A stretch of 37,724 nt of DNA. Origin: Deltaproteobacteria bacterium RIFCSPHIGHO2_02_FULL_44_16 (GTDB lineage: Bacteria > UBA10199 > 2-02-FULL-44-16). Made by a program: the position numbers and the translations under genes. The stretch lies in NCBI GenBank assembly GCA_001798185.1, contig MGRM01000005.1, positions 102,194 through 139,917 of the forward strand, read 5' to 3'. Under the pieces are notes generated by a model. The model ran no database searches. It was given only the letters and a program-made list of their open reading frames with translations, and was not told the DNA's origin. This document shows positions 24,239 to 34,153 of the stretch, piece after piece. Each line of letters opens with the position of its first letter. Within the stretch, counting starts at the first letter, position 1.

Positions 24239-24682
24239 ATGCGAATTATCCTCGCCTCAGATCATGCTGGTTTCTCCCTCAAAGAGAAAATCAAGGCGTG
24301 GCTTCAACAAAAAGGATATGTCGTTCACGATGTTGGCGCTTTCTCCGAAGAGCGAAGCGATTATCCTGGCTTTGCGCACCAGGCCGCTGAAAAATTAGCA
24401 AAGGGTGAGGCTGATCGAGGCGTTCTGGTGTGTGGTTCTGGGATTGGGATGTGTATGGCAGCAAATAGAACTCCTGGTGTGCGCGCTGCTGTTCTCCGAA
24501 ACGAAGAAGATGCTCGTCTTAGTCGTGCGCATAATGATGCAAATGTGGCATGTCTCGGCGGTCGATTAACTGATCCAGAAGAAGGAACAAAACTCCTCGA
24601 GATTTTTTTGAACACTCCTTTTGAAGGAGGAAGACATATTCCTCGCCTTCAAAAGCTGGAGAAGAAAAATGATTGCTTCTGA
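24239..24682 (+). CDS. rpiB: Ribose-5-phosphate isomerase B
   Basis: RpiB interconverts ribose-5-phosphate and ribulose-5-phosphate. The 147-residue protein starts [16 protein letters not shown]. It has [17 protein letters not shown], with the catalytic Cys, and [14 protein letters not shown]. The ATG lies six bases after the acpP stop with no clear ribosome site. Its end overlaps glyA by 14 bases. Confidence 0.95.
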   Translation: MRIILASDHAGFSLKEKIKAWLQQKGYVVHDVGAFSEERSDYPGFAHQAAEKLAKGEADRGVLVCGSGIGMCMAANRTPGVRAAVLRNEEDARLSRAHNDANVACLGGRLTDPEEGTKLLEIFLNTPFEGGRHIPRLQKLEKKNDCF

Positions 24683-25910
24683 GCTGACAAAAACAGATTC
24701 TGCAATTTCCAAGATCATTCAAAAAGAGATCGATCGTCAAGAATATGGTCTTGAGCTGATACCTTCTGAAAATTATGTTTCAAAAGCTGTTCTCTCAGCC
24801 ATGGGATCAGTGCTCACCAACAAATATGCTGAAGGGTATCCGCACAAACGTTACTACGGTGGCTGTGAAGTGGTCGATGAAGCAGAAGAGCTTGCAATCG
24901 AACGGGCGAAGCAGTTGTTTGGCGCGTTTGGAGTCAATGTTCAACCACATTCCGGAAGCCAGGCAAATATGGCGGTCTACTTTGCGCTTCTCAATCCCGG
25001 CGATACCATTATGGGACTCAATCTTTCTGAAGGGGGGCATTTAACTCACGGTTCTCCCGTTAATTTTTCTGGAAAATTTTTTAAGGTCATTCCTTACGGA
25101 CTTGAGAAGCAAACAGAACGAATCGATTACGATCAAGTTCGTACACTCGCGCGTGAACATCGGCCCCGAATGATTATTGCCGGAGGTTCAGCATATTCGC
25201 GCGATATTGATTATCAAACGTTTCGAAGCATTGCCGATGAAGTGAATGCGTATCTCGTTGCGGACATTTCACATCCCGCAGGATTGATTGCTGCCGATCT
25301 TTTGAATGATCCTCTTCCACACTGTCATGTTGTCACCACTACAACTCACAAAACATTGCGCGGGCCACGAGCTGGGATGATTTTATTTCAAGAAGAATTT
25401 GCAAAAGCGATCAACAAAATGATTTTTCCTGGAATTCAAGGGGGACCGCTGATGCATATCATTGCTGCAAAGGCTGTCGCCTTCACGGAAGCCTTACAGC
25501 CTTCGTTTCGGGATTATGCAAAAGCAGTGATTGAAAACACGCAGGCAATGGCAACGACCTTAATGGATCGTGGATACCGCATTGTTTCCGGAGGAACAGA
25601 TACTCATCTTTTTCTTATTGATCTCACCGAGCGTGGAATCAGTGGAAAAGAAGCAGAAGATGCACTGGGACACGCAGCGATCACCGTGAATAAAAATACG
25701 GTTCCGCATGAAACCCGTTCTCCTTTTGTCACCAGTGGTATTCGTCTCGGGGCGCCGGCGATTACCACACGCGGTATGGGGAAAGGTGAGATGAAACGGA
25801 TCGCCATCTGGATCGCAGATGCGATTGAGTCTCGTCATGATGAAAAAAAACTTGCAGAGATCAAAAATAATGTACGTCAACTGTGTGAAGCGTTTCCTAT
25901 TTATCGATGA
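24669..25910 (+). CDS. glyA: Serine hydroxymethyltransferase
   Basis: This PLP enzyme converts serine and tetrahydrofolate to glycine and methylene-THF. The 413-residue protein has [51 protein letters not shown] and the Schiff-base lysine in [28 protein letters not shown] lies near the C-terminus. ATG 24669 with GGAGAAGAAAA upstream is chosen over 24621. nrdR starts in the stop codon region (ATGA overlap). Confidence 0.96.
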   Translation: MIASELTKTDSAISKIIQKEIDRQEYGLELIPSENYVSKAVLSAMGSVLTNKYAEGYPHKRYYGGCEVVDEAEELAIERAKQLFGAFGVNVQPHSGSQANMAVYFALLNPGDTIMGLNLSEGGHLTHGSPVNFSGKFFKVIPYGLEKQTERIDYDQVRTLAREHRPRMIIAGGSAYSRDIDYQTFRSIADEVNAYLVADISHPAGLIAADLLNDPLPHCHVVTTTTHKTLRGPRAGMILFQEEFAKAINKMIFPGIQGGPLMHIIAAKAVAFTEALQPSFRDYAKAVIENTQAMATTLMDRGYRIVSGGTDTHLFLIDLTERGISGKEAEDALGHAAITVNKNTVPHETRSPFVTSGIRLGAPAITTRGMGKGEMKRIAIWIADAIESRHDEKKLAEIKNNVRQLCEAFPIYR

Positions 25911-26365
25911 ACTGTCCTTATTGCCACATTCCAGATAGTAGCGTTATCGACTCCCGCGTTTCCAAGGATGGCGAGCTTATCCGACGTCGTCGCGAGTGCA
26001 GCAAGTGCCAACGACGTTTCACCACCTACGAACGTGTTGAAGAGACGCTTCCGATTGTGGTCAAAAAAGATGGACGTCGCGAATCCTTCGATCGATTAAA
26101 AATTATCAACGGCATTCGCAAGGCATGTGAAAAAAGACCGGTCAGTACAAAAACAATCGATGAACTGGTGGATCGTGTGGAACGTTCTGTACTTGATTTG
26201 GGAGAAACAGAAATAAAAAGTTCCGCACTTGGAGAGCGGATTATGCATGAGCTTCATCAGTTGGATGAAATAGCCTATGTCCGTTTCGCTTCTGTTTACC
26301 GCTCTTTTAAAGACATTAATGAATTCATGCAAGAACTCAGCGATCTTCTTCAGCGACAAAAATGA
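25907..26365 (+). CDS. nrdR: Transcriptional repressor NrdR
   Basis: NrdR represses ribonucleotide reductase genes in response to nucleotides. The 152-residue protein has the zinc ribbon MNCPYC ... [15 protein letters not shown] and an ATP-cone ([24 protein letters not shown]). Length and motifs are standard. It overlaps glyA and ribD by four bases each. No ribonucleotide reductase gene is in the window. Confidence 0.96.
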   Translation: MNCPYCHIPDSSVIDSRVSKDGELIRRRRECSKCQRRFTTYERVEETLPIVVKKDGRRESFDRLKIINGIRKACEKRPVSTKTIDELVDRVERSVLDLGETEIKSSALGERIMHELHQLDEIAYVRFASVYRSFKDINEFMQELSDLLQRQK

Positions 26366-27477
26366 ACCAAAATGAAAAATACATGCACCGTGCTCTTGAA
26401 CTTGCACGTCGAGGTCTCGGCTCTACGTCACCCAATCCTCCGGTGGGTGCAGTTATCGTCAAAGCAGGACGAATTATCGGTGAAGGATATCATCGAAAAG
26501 CAGGAACGCCTCATGCTGAGGTGCATGCATTACGGATGGCTGTCAAGGAAACCAAAGGGAAAATAGGGAAGGGTGCAGCCCTTTTTGTAACATTGGAACC
26601 TTGCAATCATTATGGAAGAACACCTCCGTGTACGGAAGTGATCATTGCTTCAGGAATAAAACACGTTGTGATTGGGACGCGCGATCCAAATCCACATGTT
26701 TTGGGAAAAGGAATCCGAAAACTTCGTGCTTCTGGCATTCAGGTAGAAGTGGGGATTTTGTCGCAAGCCTGTTCTGAGCTCATTCGTCCTTTTGCACATT
26801 GGCTTCAAACAGGCCGACCGTTTGTCACCTGCAAAGCAGCTCTTACTCTGGATGGAAACATTGCAACGGCTCGGGGCGAATCTCAATGGATAACAGGCGC
26901 AGCCTGTCGACGATATGTGCATCAGCTTCGGGATGAACATGATGTGATGCTTGTTGGAGCTCGGACGGTGATGAAAGATAATCCTCGTCTTACCATCAGA
27001 AAAAATTCACACGAAAAAACAAAACCGGTAGTGGTGGTAGAGAGTCGCATGGAATTTTCCTCACACGCGCATCTTTTTTCCAGAGCGCCACACCAGTTGA
27101 TCATTGCGACGACAAAGTATGCGCCTCGATCGCGCATTGCGTGGGGACAAAAAAAAGGATTTGAGATTTTGATATGTCGCGAATCAAAAGGGAGAGTCGT
27201 GCTTGTAGATCTTTTATTTCAGCTCGGAGGGCGAGGAGTGACCTCGCTTTTTGTCGAAGGAGGAGGAGAAATATTTTCGAGTTTGATAAAAGCAAAGATG
27301 ATCAATCGTTTTGTTCTCTGCTATGCGCCAAAATTTTTGGGAGGGGCTGCGCGTTCTCTTTTTCCACACCTGTCGATTCCTCAACTTGCGATGGCACCGC
27401 AGTTGAAGAATGTTCAGCATCGTGTATATGGCGATGACATCGTGATTGAAGGAGAGGTTGTGTACTCCAAAGAATGA
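26362..27477 (+). CDS. ribD: Bifunctional riboflavin biosynthesis deaminase/reductase
   Basis: RibD carries out the deamination and side-chain reduction steps of riboflavin synthesis. The 371-residue protein has an N-terminal CMP/dCMP-type deaminase with zinc motifs HAEVHAL and [11 protein letters not shown]. From about residue 150 a reductase domain follows: [34 protein letters not shown] and [14 protein letters not shown]. It begins in the nrdR stop region. A REP-like element follows it before ribE. Confidence 0.95.
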   Translation: MNQNEKYMHRALELARRGLGSTSPNPPVGAVIVKAGRIIGEGYHRKAGTPHAEVHALRMAVKETKGKIGKGAALFVTLEPCNHYGRTPPCTEVIIASGIKHVVIGTRDPNPHVLGKGIRKLRASGIQVEVGILSQACSELIRPFAHWLQTGRPFVTCKAALTLDGNIATARGESQWITGAACRRYVHQLRDEHDVMLVGARTVMKDNPRLTIRKNSHEKTKPVVVVESRMEFSSHAHLFSRAPHQLIIATTKYAPRSRIAWGQKKGFEILICRESKGRVVLVDLLFQLGGRGVTSLFVEGGGEIFSSLIKAKMINRFVLCYAPKFLGGAARSLFPHLSIPQLAMAPQLKNVQHRVYGDDIVIEGEVVYSKE

Positions 27478-27487
27478 ACTCTAAGTA

Positions 27488-27548
27488 TGTCATCCTCGCG
27501 TAGGCGGGGATCTCATGAGGTTCCCGCTTACTGCATGCGGGAATGACA
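27488..27548. repeat. REP-like inverted repeat (copy C)
   Basis: TGTCATCCTCGCGTAGGCGG continuing GGATCTC at one end, and GAGGTTCCCGCTTACTGCAT continuing GCGGGAATGACA at the other, form an imperfect hairpin between ribD and ribE. It shows strong similarity in the outer arms to copies B and D. Confidence 0.8.
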
Positions 27549-27573
27549 ATAATGGTTCATAAGGAAGAAAAAA

Positions 27574-28224
27574 ATGTTTACCGGAATCATTGAAGGAGTG
27601 GGACGCATTCGTTCGTTTCGAAAAAAAGGAGACGGAGTTGAGATTGAAGTCGAAGTCGATTTTAATCTTGAGCGTTCAAATGTAGGCGATTCGATTGCGG
27701 TCAATGGATGTTGTCTTACCGTAACGTCGCGTCTCGGAAAAAGTTTTTGGGCCGATCTTTCACCGGAGACGCTTTCTCGCACGACGCTCGGAACTCTTCA
27801 GGTGGAAGATCCTGTGAATTTGGAGCGAGCATTGCAACTTGGCCAACGGCTTCACGGACATATTGTTCAAGGGCATATCGACGGTGTCGGAAAGATATTA
27901 AAAATCAATGAGTTTAATGGAGGAGTTCAACTTTTGATTGAAATTCCTGGAAACCTTTCGCGATATATGGTCGACAAGGGATCTATTACGGTCGATGGAG
28001 TGAGTCTTACGATCAATCATTGTGATCAGGATCACTTTTCGGTCATGGTGATACCGCATACGAAACTGAAAACGACATTCTCAGGACTTGATGTTGGGGA
28101 TATGGTCAATCTTGAGGTTGATATTATTGGAAAATATGTAGAGAAATTGACATTCCTCGATAGCGAACAGTATCGAAAAAGTTCTGAGATCACAAAGGAG
28201 TTTTTAAAAAAACATGGATTCTAA
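27574..28224 (+). CDS. ribE: Riboflavin synthase alpha chain
   Basis: This enzyme dismutates two lumazines to riboflavin. The 216-residue protein consists of two similar beta-barrel halves: MFTGIIEGVGRI ... VNGCCLTVT, then LHGHIVQGHIDGVGKI ... VDGVSLTIN. The ribosome site is AAGGAAG. The last eleven bases overlap ribBA. The sequence lacks an FMN riboswitch upstream; only the REP-like element lies between it and ribD. Confidence 0.95.
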   Translation: MFTGIIEGVGRIRSFRKKGDGVEIEVEVDFNLERSNVGDSIAVNGCCLTVTSRLGKSFWADLSPETLSRTTLGTLQVEDPVNLERALQLGQRLHGHIVQGHIDGVGKILKINEFNGGVQLLIEIPGNLSRYMVDKGSITVDGVSLTINHCDQDHFSVMVIPHTKLKTTFSGLDVGDMVNLEVDIIGKYVEKLTFLDSEQYRKSSEITKEFLKKHGF

Positions 28225-29431
28225 AGCAACAATGATTTCCGTCGAAGAGGGTTTAGAAGTTTTGCGTCAAGGACGCATGCTTCTTCTGGTTGATGACGAA
28301 GATCGCGAGAATGAAGGTGATCTCGTCATGGCAGCAGAGCATGTTTCCCCTGGTGCCGTTAATTTTATGGCAAAATACGGGCGCGGTCTTATTTGTCTTG
28401 CACTGACTGAAGAGCGAGCGGAGAAACTTGATCTCCCTTTCATGGTCCTTTCAAATACTTCTCGTTTTCAGACAGGCTTTACGATTTCAATCGACGCAAA
28501 AGAAGGGACCACAACGGGTATCTCAGCATTTGATCGTGCCACTACTCTTTTACGGGCGGTCCATGAAAAGGCGCAGCCTGAAGATTTTTCACGACCAGGG
28601 CATATCTTTCCTCTTGTTGCGCGCAAAGGGGGAGTGCTCGTTCGAACAGGTCAGACTGAAGGATCCGTTGATCTTGTTCGCTTAGCAGGACTGACTCCCG
28701 CTGCTGTTATCTGTGAAGTGATGAACGATGATGGAAGCATGGCGCGCATGAAGGATCTTGAAAAATTTCGTGATCAACATGATATTCCCATTGTGTCAGT
28801 CGCTGATATCATTCGTTATCGCATGTGTCGAGAACGTTTGGTGCATCGCGACGCAAAAGCGAAACTTCCCCTGAGCATTGATAAAGATTTTCAGATTATT
28901 TCGTATCAAACAGAACTTGATCCACAAACACATCTTGCCCTTATCAAAGGAGACCTTTCTGGTGATGAGCCTGTGCTTATTCGTGTTCATTCAGAATGTC
29001 TTACCGGAGATGTGTTTCATTCTTGTCGTTGTGATTGTGGTGCGCAGCGCGATCTCGCTCTTCGTTTGATTTCAGAAGCGGGAAGAGGAGCGCTTCTCTA
29101 TATTCGTCAAGAAGGACGTGGGATCGGTCTTCAACAGAAATTACGTGCGTATGAGATCCAAGATCAAGGTTTCGACACCGTGGAAGCAAACGAACAGCTC
29201 GGATTCGGACCTGATCTTCGTAATTATGGGATCGCCGCTCAGATATTAGTGGATCTGGGAGTTTCTAAAATTCGATTGATGACCAATAATCCTCAGAAAA
29301 TTGTAGGACTCAGTGGGTATGGGGTCGAAGTCGTGGAGCGGGTTCCGCTTGAAATCAAAGCCACCGATGAAAATAAATTTTATCTACAAACCAAACGCGA
29401 TCGCTTAGGCCATTTGCTGGATGAGGTGTAG
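28214..29431 (+). CDS. ribBA: Bifunctional DHBP synthase / GTP cyclohydrolase II
   Basis: This enzyme supplies both riboflavin precursors, dihydroxybutanone phosphate and the pyrimidine from GTP. The 405-residue protein has an N-terminal synthase domain ([16 protein letters not shown], then RPGHIFPL and [11 protein letters not shown]). From about residue 205 a cyclohydrolase domain follows, with zinc cysteines in [19 protein letters not shown] and [20 protein letters not shown]. The start at 28214 overlaps ribE. Both active sites look intact. Confidence 0.96.
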   Translation: MDSKATMISVEEGLEVLRQGRMLLLVDDEDRENEGDLVMAAEHVSPGAVNFMAKYGRGLICLALTEERAEKLDLPFMVLSNTSRFQTGFTISIDAKEGTTTGISAFDRATTLLRAVHEKAQPEDFSRPGHIFPLVARKGGVLVRTGQTEGSVDLVRLAGLTPAAVICEVMNDDGSMARMKDLEKFRDQHDIPIVSVADIIRYRMCRERLVHRDAKAKLPLSIDKDFQIISYQTELDPQTHLALIKGDLSGDEPVLIRVHSECLTGDVFHSCRCDCGAQRDLALRLISEAGRGALLYIRQEGRGIGLQQKLRAYEIQDQGFDTVEANEQLGFGPDLRNYGIAAQILVDLGVSKIRLMTNNPQKIVGLSGYGVEVVERVPLEIKATDENKFYLQTKRDRLGHLLDEV

Positions 29432-29433
29432 GC

Positions 29434-29898
29434 ATGCGAGTGCTTCAGGGAGATCACACAGCGCGCGATATGCGCATCGCGATTGTTGTCAGTCGTTTCA
29501 ATGCTTCGATTACCGACGCTCTTTTGCAAGGAGCTCTTTCGGCGCTTGAAGAACATGGATGTCGTCAAGAACAGATCACGGTTGCTCACGTTCCAGGAGC
29601 GCTTGAAATCCCCATCACTGCAAAAAAACTTGCGAGTACTCGCGCTTATGATGCTATTCTCTGTCTCGGCGCTGTCGTGCGAGGAGAAACCTATCACTTT
29701 GAAATCGTTGCCAATGAAACTTCACGAGGGATGATGCAGGCGATGCTTGAGACAAATATTCCGATGACGATGGGAGTGATCACTGTTGAGACAATGGAAC
29801 AAGCGCAATCAAGATCGAGTGGAAAAATGGGGAATAAAGGATACGAAGCTGCTTTGGGTGCGATAGAAATGGTCAATCTGTTACGCCAATGTGAATGA
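29434..29898 (+). CDS. ribH: Lumazine synthase
   Basis: RibH condenses the two RibBA/RibD branch products to dimethylribityllumazine. The 154-residue protein has IAIVVSRFNASITDALLQGA, VPGALEIPITAKKLA, CLGAVVRGETYHFEIVANE, and PMTMGVITVETMEQA, with the G-x-ET-H phosphate/substrate region intact. It follows ribBA by two bases and precedes nusB by nine. Confidence 0.96.
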   Translation: MRVLQGDHTARDMRIAIVVSRFNASITDALLQGALSALEEHGCRQEQITVAHVPGALEIPITAKKLASTRAYDAILCLGAVVRGETYHFEIVANETSRGMMQAMLETNIPMTMGVITVETMEQAQSRSSGKMGNKGYEAALGAIEMVNLLRQCE

Positions 29899-29907
29899 GG
29901 AAGAGAT

Positions 29908-30321
29908 ATGGGGAATCGACGAAAAAGCCGTGAATGTGCGTTACAGATTTTGTATCAACGAGATTTTTCTTCAGCCGAACACCGTTTCGTTTCTGAAAAT
30001 TATTGGAACGAAGCCGGGATTGATGAAGAGACAAAAGTATTTGCGCTCGAACTTATTAATGGTGTCGATCGTTGTCGTGAAGAGCTCGATGCGATCATTG
30101 CGCGTCATTCTGAAAACTGGAAGTTGCAACGCATGGCAGCTGTCGATAAAAATATTCTCCGTATTGCAACGTACGAACTTTTGCATTGTCCTGACATTCC
30201 GATGAAGGTGACGATCAATGAAGCGATCGAAATTGCGAGACGCTTTGGAACAGAGCAGAGCAGCTCTTTTATTAATGGAGTGCTGGATCATGTGGCGCAG
30301 GAAGTAAAAAAGGGGGAGTGA
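29908..30321 (+). CDS. nusB: Transcription antitermination factor NusB
   Basis: NusB binds boxA RNA with S10 and promotes antitermination of rRNA operons. The 137-residue all-helical protein has MGNRRKSRECALQILYQRDF at the start. The second half carries MAAVDKNILRIATYELLHC, VTINEAIEIARRFGTEQSSSFINGVLD. A GAGGAAG ribosome site precedes the ATG. glmM starts immediately after its stop codon (TGAATG). Confidence 0.95.
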   Translation: MGNRRKSRECALQILYQRDFSSAEHRFVSENYWNEAGIDEETKVFALELINGVDRCREELDAIIARHSENWKLQRMAAVDKNILRIATYELLHCPDIPMKVTINEAIEIARRFGTEQSSSFINGVLDHVAQEVKKGE

Positions 30322-31698
30322 ATGAAAGAACGACGACTGTTTGGAACAGATGGGGTTCGCGGCATTGCGAATACCGTTCCGATGGATCCGATTACCACAT
30401 TAAAAGTTGGTCAGGCGATTGCCGCTGTTGTTCGTGACTTTCAAGGTCTTGATCAAATTGTGGTTGGAAAAGATACGCGACTTTCAGGATATGTCATTGA
30501 ATCTGCACTTGTTGCCGGTATTTGTTCGATGGGCATGAATGTCATGCTGGTGGGACCTCTCCCGACACCGGGCATCGCTTTTATTGCGAACAGCATGCGT
30601 GCAAAAGGTGGAGCCATGGTCTCTGCTTCTCATAATCCAATTGAATACAATGGCATCAAACTTTTTGATCATGAAGGATTTAAACTTCCTGACAGTGTCG
30701 AACTTCGTATTGAAGAACTTATTTTTAGTGGAGAGTTAGAGAAGATGCGCGCGTCTCCGCATCAGATGGGGAAAGCCTATCGCATTGACGATGCTGCTGG
30801 TCGATACATTCAATATTTGAAAGGAACATTTCCTGCAGGTCTCACCCTCGAAGGATTTCGTATTGTGCTCGATTGCGCCAACGGCGCTGGCTATCGCGTG
30901 GCTCCTGCTGTCTTTCGAGAACTCGGCGCTGAAGTTATTTCCACCTGCGTTTCTCCGAACGGGCAAAATATTAATAAAGAATGCGGGGCCCTTTATCCAG
31001 CGCGCATGGCGCGACTCGTGCGAGAACATAAAGCGCATGTGGGGATTGCGCTCGATGGTGACGCAGATCGTGTGTTTCTCTGCGATGAGCAGGGAGAGAT
31101 CGTCAACGGCGATGCGATTCTTGCTATTTGCGCCGCGCACTTAATGAAAAAAGGAAATCTCGCAAAAAATACGGTGGTCGGAACGCACATGAGTAATATG
31201 GGCCTTGAAGTAGCGCTGAAAAAATTGGGAATCAATCTTATTCGCACCGATGTGGGTGATCGTTATGTCATGGAAGTGATGCGTCGCGATCATTACAATT
31301 TAGGCGGCGAAACCTGCGGGCATATTATTTTTCTTCATCATATGACCTGTGGTGATGGAATTCTTGCAGCCTTACGAGTGCTTTCGGTAATGTGTCAGCG
31401 CGAACGTCCTTTATCCGAAGTCGCAAATCTTTTTACTCCTTTTCCTCAAGTGATGAGAAATATTTATGTTCGGAACAAACTTCCTTTACCAGAAATTCCA
31501 GGACTTCAAGCAGAGCTTGCGAATGTGGAGCGAAACTTGGGATCTTATGGAAGACATCTGGTTCGTTACTCGGGAACCGAAAATATTGCCCGCATTATGA
31601 TCGAAGGAGAAAAGCTCGAACTTATCGAGAAGTTAGCGGACAATGTGGCTGGAGTGATTACCAAAGGGATTGGATTTTCAGCAGAAGCCAGGACTTGA
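30322..31698 (+). CDS. glmM: Phosphoglucosamine mutase
   Basis: GlmM makes glucosamine-1-phosphate for peptidoglycan and LPS. The 458-residue protein starts MKERRLFGTDGVRGIAN. The active-site serine lies in SASHNP (Ser103), the metal loop in LDGDADRVFL, and the phosphate loop near the end reads RYSGTENIARIMIEG. The sugar-binding loop is GGETCGHI, where GGEQSGHI is usual, and the phosphate loop has Asn where Pro is common. Both substitutions look conservative. It ends the riboflavin/nusB operon. Confidence 0.94.
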   Translation: MKERRLFGTDGVRGIANTVPMDPITTLKVGQAIAAVVRDFQGLDQIVVGKDTRLSGYVIESALVAGICSMGMNVMLVGPLPTPGIAFIANSMRAKGGAMVSASHNPIEYNGIKLFDHEGFKLPDSVELRIEELIFSGELEKMRASPHQMGKAYRIDDAAGRYIQYLKGTFPAGLTLEGFRIVLDCANGAGYRVAPAVFRELGAEVISTCVSPNGQNINKECGALYPARMARLVREHKAHVGIALDGDADRVFLCDEQGEIVNGDAILAICAAHLMKKGNLAKNTVVGTHMSNMGLEVALKKLGINLIRTDVGDRYVMEVMRRDHYNLGGETCGHIIFLHHMTCGDGILAALRVLSVMCQRERPLSEVANLFTPFPQVMRNIYVRNKLPLPEIPGLQAELANVERNLGSYGRHLVRYSGTENIARIMIEGEKLELIEKLADNVAGVITKGIGFSAEART

Positions 31699-31724
31699 CG
31701 AACGAGGGGGGTTCTTGCTAAGGG
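31695..31724 (+). promoter_or_regulatory. Candidate promoter of the rpsP operon
   Basis: TTGACG (31695-31700), an 18-base spacer and TAAGGG (31719-31724) followed by TCCACGC. The -35 box overlaps the glmM stop. AGGAGGAG before ATG 31750 is the ribosome site. Confidence 0.45.
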
Positions 31725-31749
31725 TCCACGCTTCATTAAAGGAGGAGCA

Positions 31750-31986
31750 ATGCCAGCACGAATACGATTAACCAGGATGGGACGCCGAAATGCGCCGTTT
31801 TATCGCATTGTTGTCGCTGATCGCGAAAAACCAAGAGACGGCCGTTATATTGAGGTTCTAGGAACCTATCATCCACGCGAAAAAACCTTGAATGCAAAGA
31901 AGGAACGTGTTCTTCATTGGTTGCAATGCGGTGCTGCACCGACAGAAACGGTTTCGCAGCTTTTGCGTCGACATCATATAGTGTGA
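31750..31986 (+). CDS. rpsP: Ribosomal protein S16
   Basis: This 78-residue small-subunit protein has the family start MPARIRLTRMGRRNAPFYRIVVAD, then YIEVLGTYHPREK and VLHWLQCGAAPTETV. Length is normal. It is the first gene of a two-gene unit with the KH-domain protein. Confidence 0.97.
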   Translation: MPARIRLTRMGRRNAPFYRIVVADREKPRDGRYIEVLGTYHPREKTLNAKKERVLHWLQCGAAPTETVSQLLRRHHIV

Positions 31987-32014
31987 TTTTTTCTTATGAG
32001 AGTGGGAGGTGACT

Positions 32015-32257
32015 ATGGCAAATGCGATGAGTGCGCTCGTAGAAACGATGGCAAAAGCGTTAGTGGATAAACCTGAAGCAGTTGAAGTTACTGAAGTCGA
32101 AGGAGAGCAAACAACGGTGATTGAACTTCGAGTCGCAAAAGAAGATTTAGGAAAAGTGATTGGAAAAGAGGGGCGAATGGCTCGTGCACTTCGGACCGTT
32201 CTTGGAGCTGCTTCGACGAAAATTCGCAAACGTGCTGTCCTCGAAATCTTAGAATAA
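32015..32257 (+). CDS. khpA: KH-domain RNA-binding protein (YlqC/KhpA)
   Basis: The 80-residue protein consists of a single KH domain: [14 protein letters not shown], then [22 protein letters not shown] with the GKEG loop that contacts RNA. In other bacteria KhpA pairs with KhpB and affects division and envelope genes. The usual place between rpsP and rimM is kept. ATG 32015 with GGAGGT six bases before is preferred to the GTG at 32009. Confidence 0.9.
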   Translation: MANAMSALVETMAKALVDKPEAVEVTEVEGEQTTVIELRVAKEDLGKVIGKEGRMARALRTVLGAASTKIRKRAVLEILE

Positions 32258-32279
32258 AGCTTCGCTTTTTTCTGTTATG

Positions 32280-32321
32280 AAACCCCATTTCGAAGAATGT
32301 AAAGATGGGGTTTATTTTTTT
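32280..32321 (+). terminator. Intrinsic terminator after the KH-domain gene
   Basis: AAACCCCAT (32280-32288) and ATGGGGTTT (32305-32313) form a 9-bp stem over a 16-base loop, followed by ATTTTTTT. It stands 22 bases after the stop. Confidence 0.85.
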
Positions 32322-32362
32322 ATTCAATGGCAAATAAATTTTCATGAAGAAAAGAAGAGAGA

Positions 32363-32435
32363 ATGTCATCCCCGCGAAGGCGGGGATCCAGAAAGGTTGT
32401 TAAAGCCTGGATTCCTGCTTTCGCAGAAATGACAT
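32363..32435. repeat. REP-like inverted repeat (copy D)
   Basis: ATGTCATCCCCGCGAAGGCG continuing GGGATCCAG at one end, and CTGGATTCCTGCTTTCGCAG continuing AAATGACAT at the other, form a long imperfect hairpin between the terminator and rimM. It is closest to copy B. Confidence 0.85.
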
Positions 32436-32449
32436 CTTAATTTACTGAG

Positions 32450-32974
32450 ATGAAATCAAAAAAACAAAACTGGATTGAATGCGGTGTGATTGCGACGGCC
32501 CATGGAGTGAAAGGGGAATTACGTGTGGTGTGGAATAATCACGAAACTCCCGTCAAAAAAGGGGAGATGGTGTACCTCAAAGAGGGAGATGCATTTCATC
32601 CTTATGAACTTATCTCCTCTCATCCACAACAACAGGTTCACATTGTAAAATTTCAACCTATTTCTGACCGAACCCAAGCAGAGCAGCTTCGTGGAAAAAA
32701 ACTGTATGTCTCTGAGGAGATGTTGCCCTCGCTCTCTTCTGGAGAATATTATACGTATCAACTTTTGGGCCTTCGTGTGGTGACCGAACAGGGGAAAGAA
32801 ATTGGATCTGTCACTCATGTTTTTTCCACAGGAGCCAATGACATTTATGAAGTTATGCCTGAAGGGGGAAAGAAGGGCGAGGAAGTTCTCATCCCCGCCA
32901 TTCATCAGGTGATTGTTGCGATCAATCTTGATGAGAAAAAAATCATCATTCGAGAGCTTGAAGGACTTCTCTAA
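32450..32974 (+). CDS. rimM: Ribosome maturation factor RimM
   Basis: RimM assists 30S maturation near S19. The 174-residue protein has an N-terminal beta-barrel (IATAHGVKGELRVVW) and a C-terminal PRC-barrel domain (LGLRVVTEQGKEIGSVTHVF, then ANDIYEVMP and VLIPAIHQVI). No strong ribosome site precedes ATG 32450 and no clear promoter is seen after the REP-like repeat. It is followed by trmD after two bases. Confidence 0.94.
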   Translation: MKSKKQNWIECGVIATAHGVKGELRVVWNNHETPVKKGEMVYLKEGDAFHPYELISSHPQQQVHIVKFQPISDRTQAEQLRGKKLYVSEEMLPSLSSGEYYTYQLLGLRVVTEQGKEIGSVTHVFSTGANDIYEVMPEGGKKGEEVLIPAIHQVIVAINLDEKKIIIRELEGLL

Positions 32975-32976
32975 CC

Positions 32977-33684
32977 ATGCGCTTTGATCTCATTACTCTT
33001 TTTCCTGAAATGTTTTCATCGCCCATGAGTGAATCGATTTTGGGTCGCGCTGTTGCTGATGGTTTTATTGAACTTCACTTTCATAACCCGCGCGATTTTA
33101 CGACCGATAAGCATCGAAGTGTTGATGATGCACCTTATGGTGGCGGTGCTGGTATGGTGATGCGAGTGGAGCCGCTGACACTTGCCATTGAGTCGATCCC
33201 ACGTCAGAAGAAATCGCTTTGCATTCTTCTTTCTCCTCAAGGTGAAACATTTACTCAAGAAAAAGCAGAAGAGCTTGCTCCCTATGATCAGCTTTTATTT
33301 GTGTGTGGTCGATATGAAGGGATCGATGAACGTGTCAAATATCTTGTGATTGATCGCGAATTTTCTGTGGGTGATTTTGTGGTCTCTGGCGGCGAACTTC
33401 CGGCGATGCTCATGATGGATGCCATTACTCGCCTTCTCCCCCAGGTTTTGGGGAATCCTGAATCTCTGGAGCACGAATCGTTTCAGAAGGGGTTACTCGA
33501 ATCTCCTCATTACACCCGTCCTGTGGAGTTTCGGGGGAAAAAGGTTCCAGAAGTCCTTTTAAGTGGGGATCACAAAAAAATTGAACTTTGGAGAAAAGAG
33601 CAATCAGAGCTTCGGACAGCCACTCGCCGCCCTGATTTGTTTGCCCAGCCTAGAAGGATTGACAAGCCCAGGGAGAAGGGATAG
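32977..33684 (+). CDS. trmD: tRNA (guanine37-N1)-methyltransferase
   Basis: TrmD methylates G37 next to the anticodon. The 235-residue protein is a SPOUT enzyme: [40 protein letters not shown] and the trefoil-knot SAM loop [20 protein letters not shown] are all present. The C-terminal RREXS-like part is less certain. rplS follows after 34 bases. Confidence 0.96.
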   Translation: MRFDLITLFPEMFSSPMSESILGRAVADGFIELHFHNPRDFTTDKHRSVDDAPYGGGAGMVMRVEPLTLAIESIPRQKKSLCILLSPQGETFTQEKAEELAPYDQLLFVCGRYEGIDERVKYLVIDREFSVGDFVVSGGELPAMLMMDAITRLLPQVLGNPESLEHESFQKGLLESPHYTRPVEFRGKKVPEVLLSGDHKKIELWRKEQSELRTATRRPDLFAQPRRIDKPREKG

Positions 33685-33718
33685 AAGCCCGACACTCATT
33701 CAATGTAAGGAAGTGGTT

Positions 33719-34153
33719 ATGAATCTTGTCAAAAAAATCGGTGATCGGTATGTGCGAACAGGGCTCCCTTCTTTTCGTCCTGGAGATACCATTCGCGTTC
33801 ACACTAAAATTCGCGAAGGCGATAAAGAGCGTATTCAAATTTTTGAAGGGATTGTACTTCAAAAACGTGGCGGTGGTGTTGATGCCTCGTTTACGGTTCG
33901 CAAAACTTCTTTTGGTGTTGGTGTCGAACGTATCTTCCCACTTTCTTCTCCTTGGATTGATCGGATTGAAGTGATGTCGCGAGGAAAAGTGCGACGTGCT
34001 CGATTGACCTATCTTCGTACTCGCATGGGAAAAGCTGCTCGTATCAAAACAGAACGTTGGGATGAAGTCGCAAAAGAATATGATACTTCCGGAGCAGCAG
34101 ATGGTGAGACGAAGTCCCCTTCAGACAAGAAAGACGCTTCAATCGCCTCGTAA
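33719..34153 (+). CDS. rplS: Ribosomal protein L19, with extended C-terminus
   Basis: The 144-residue large-subunit protein has [56 protein letters not shown] and [19 protein letters not shown], the full L19 fold within about 115 residues. A hydrophilic tail of some 28 residues rich in Asp, Ser and Lys follows. The start ATG 33719 has AAGGAAG upstream; the frame reaching 33563 lies in trmD. The tail region overlaps the rnhB start. Confidence 0.95.
   Translation: MNLVKKIGDRYVRTGLPSFRPGDTIRVHTKIREGDKERIQIFEGIVLQKRGGGVDASFTVRKTSFGVGVERIFPLSSPWIDRIEVMSRGKVRRARLTYLRTRMGKAARIKTERWDEVAKEYDTSGAADGETKSPSDKKDASIAS

Noticed and set aside
27478-27573. FMN riboswitch before ribE
   Set aside because: The gap is filled by the REP-like repeat; none of the conserved RFN element blocks is present.
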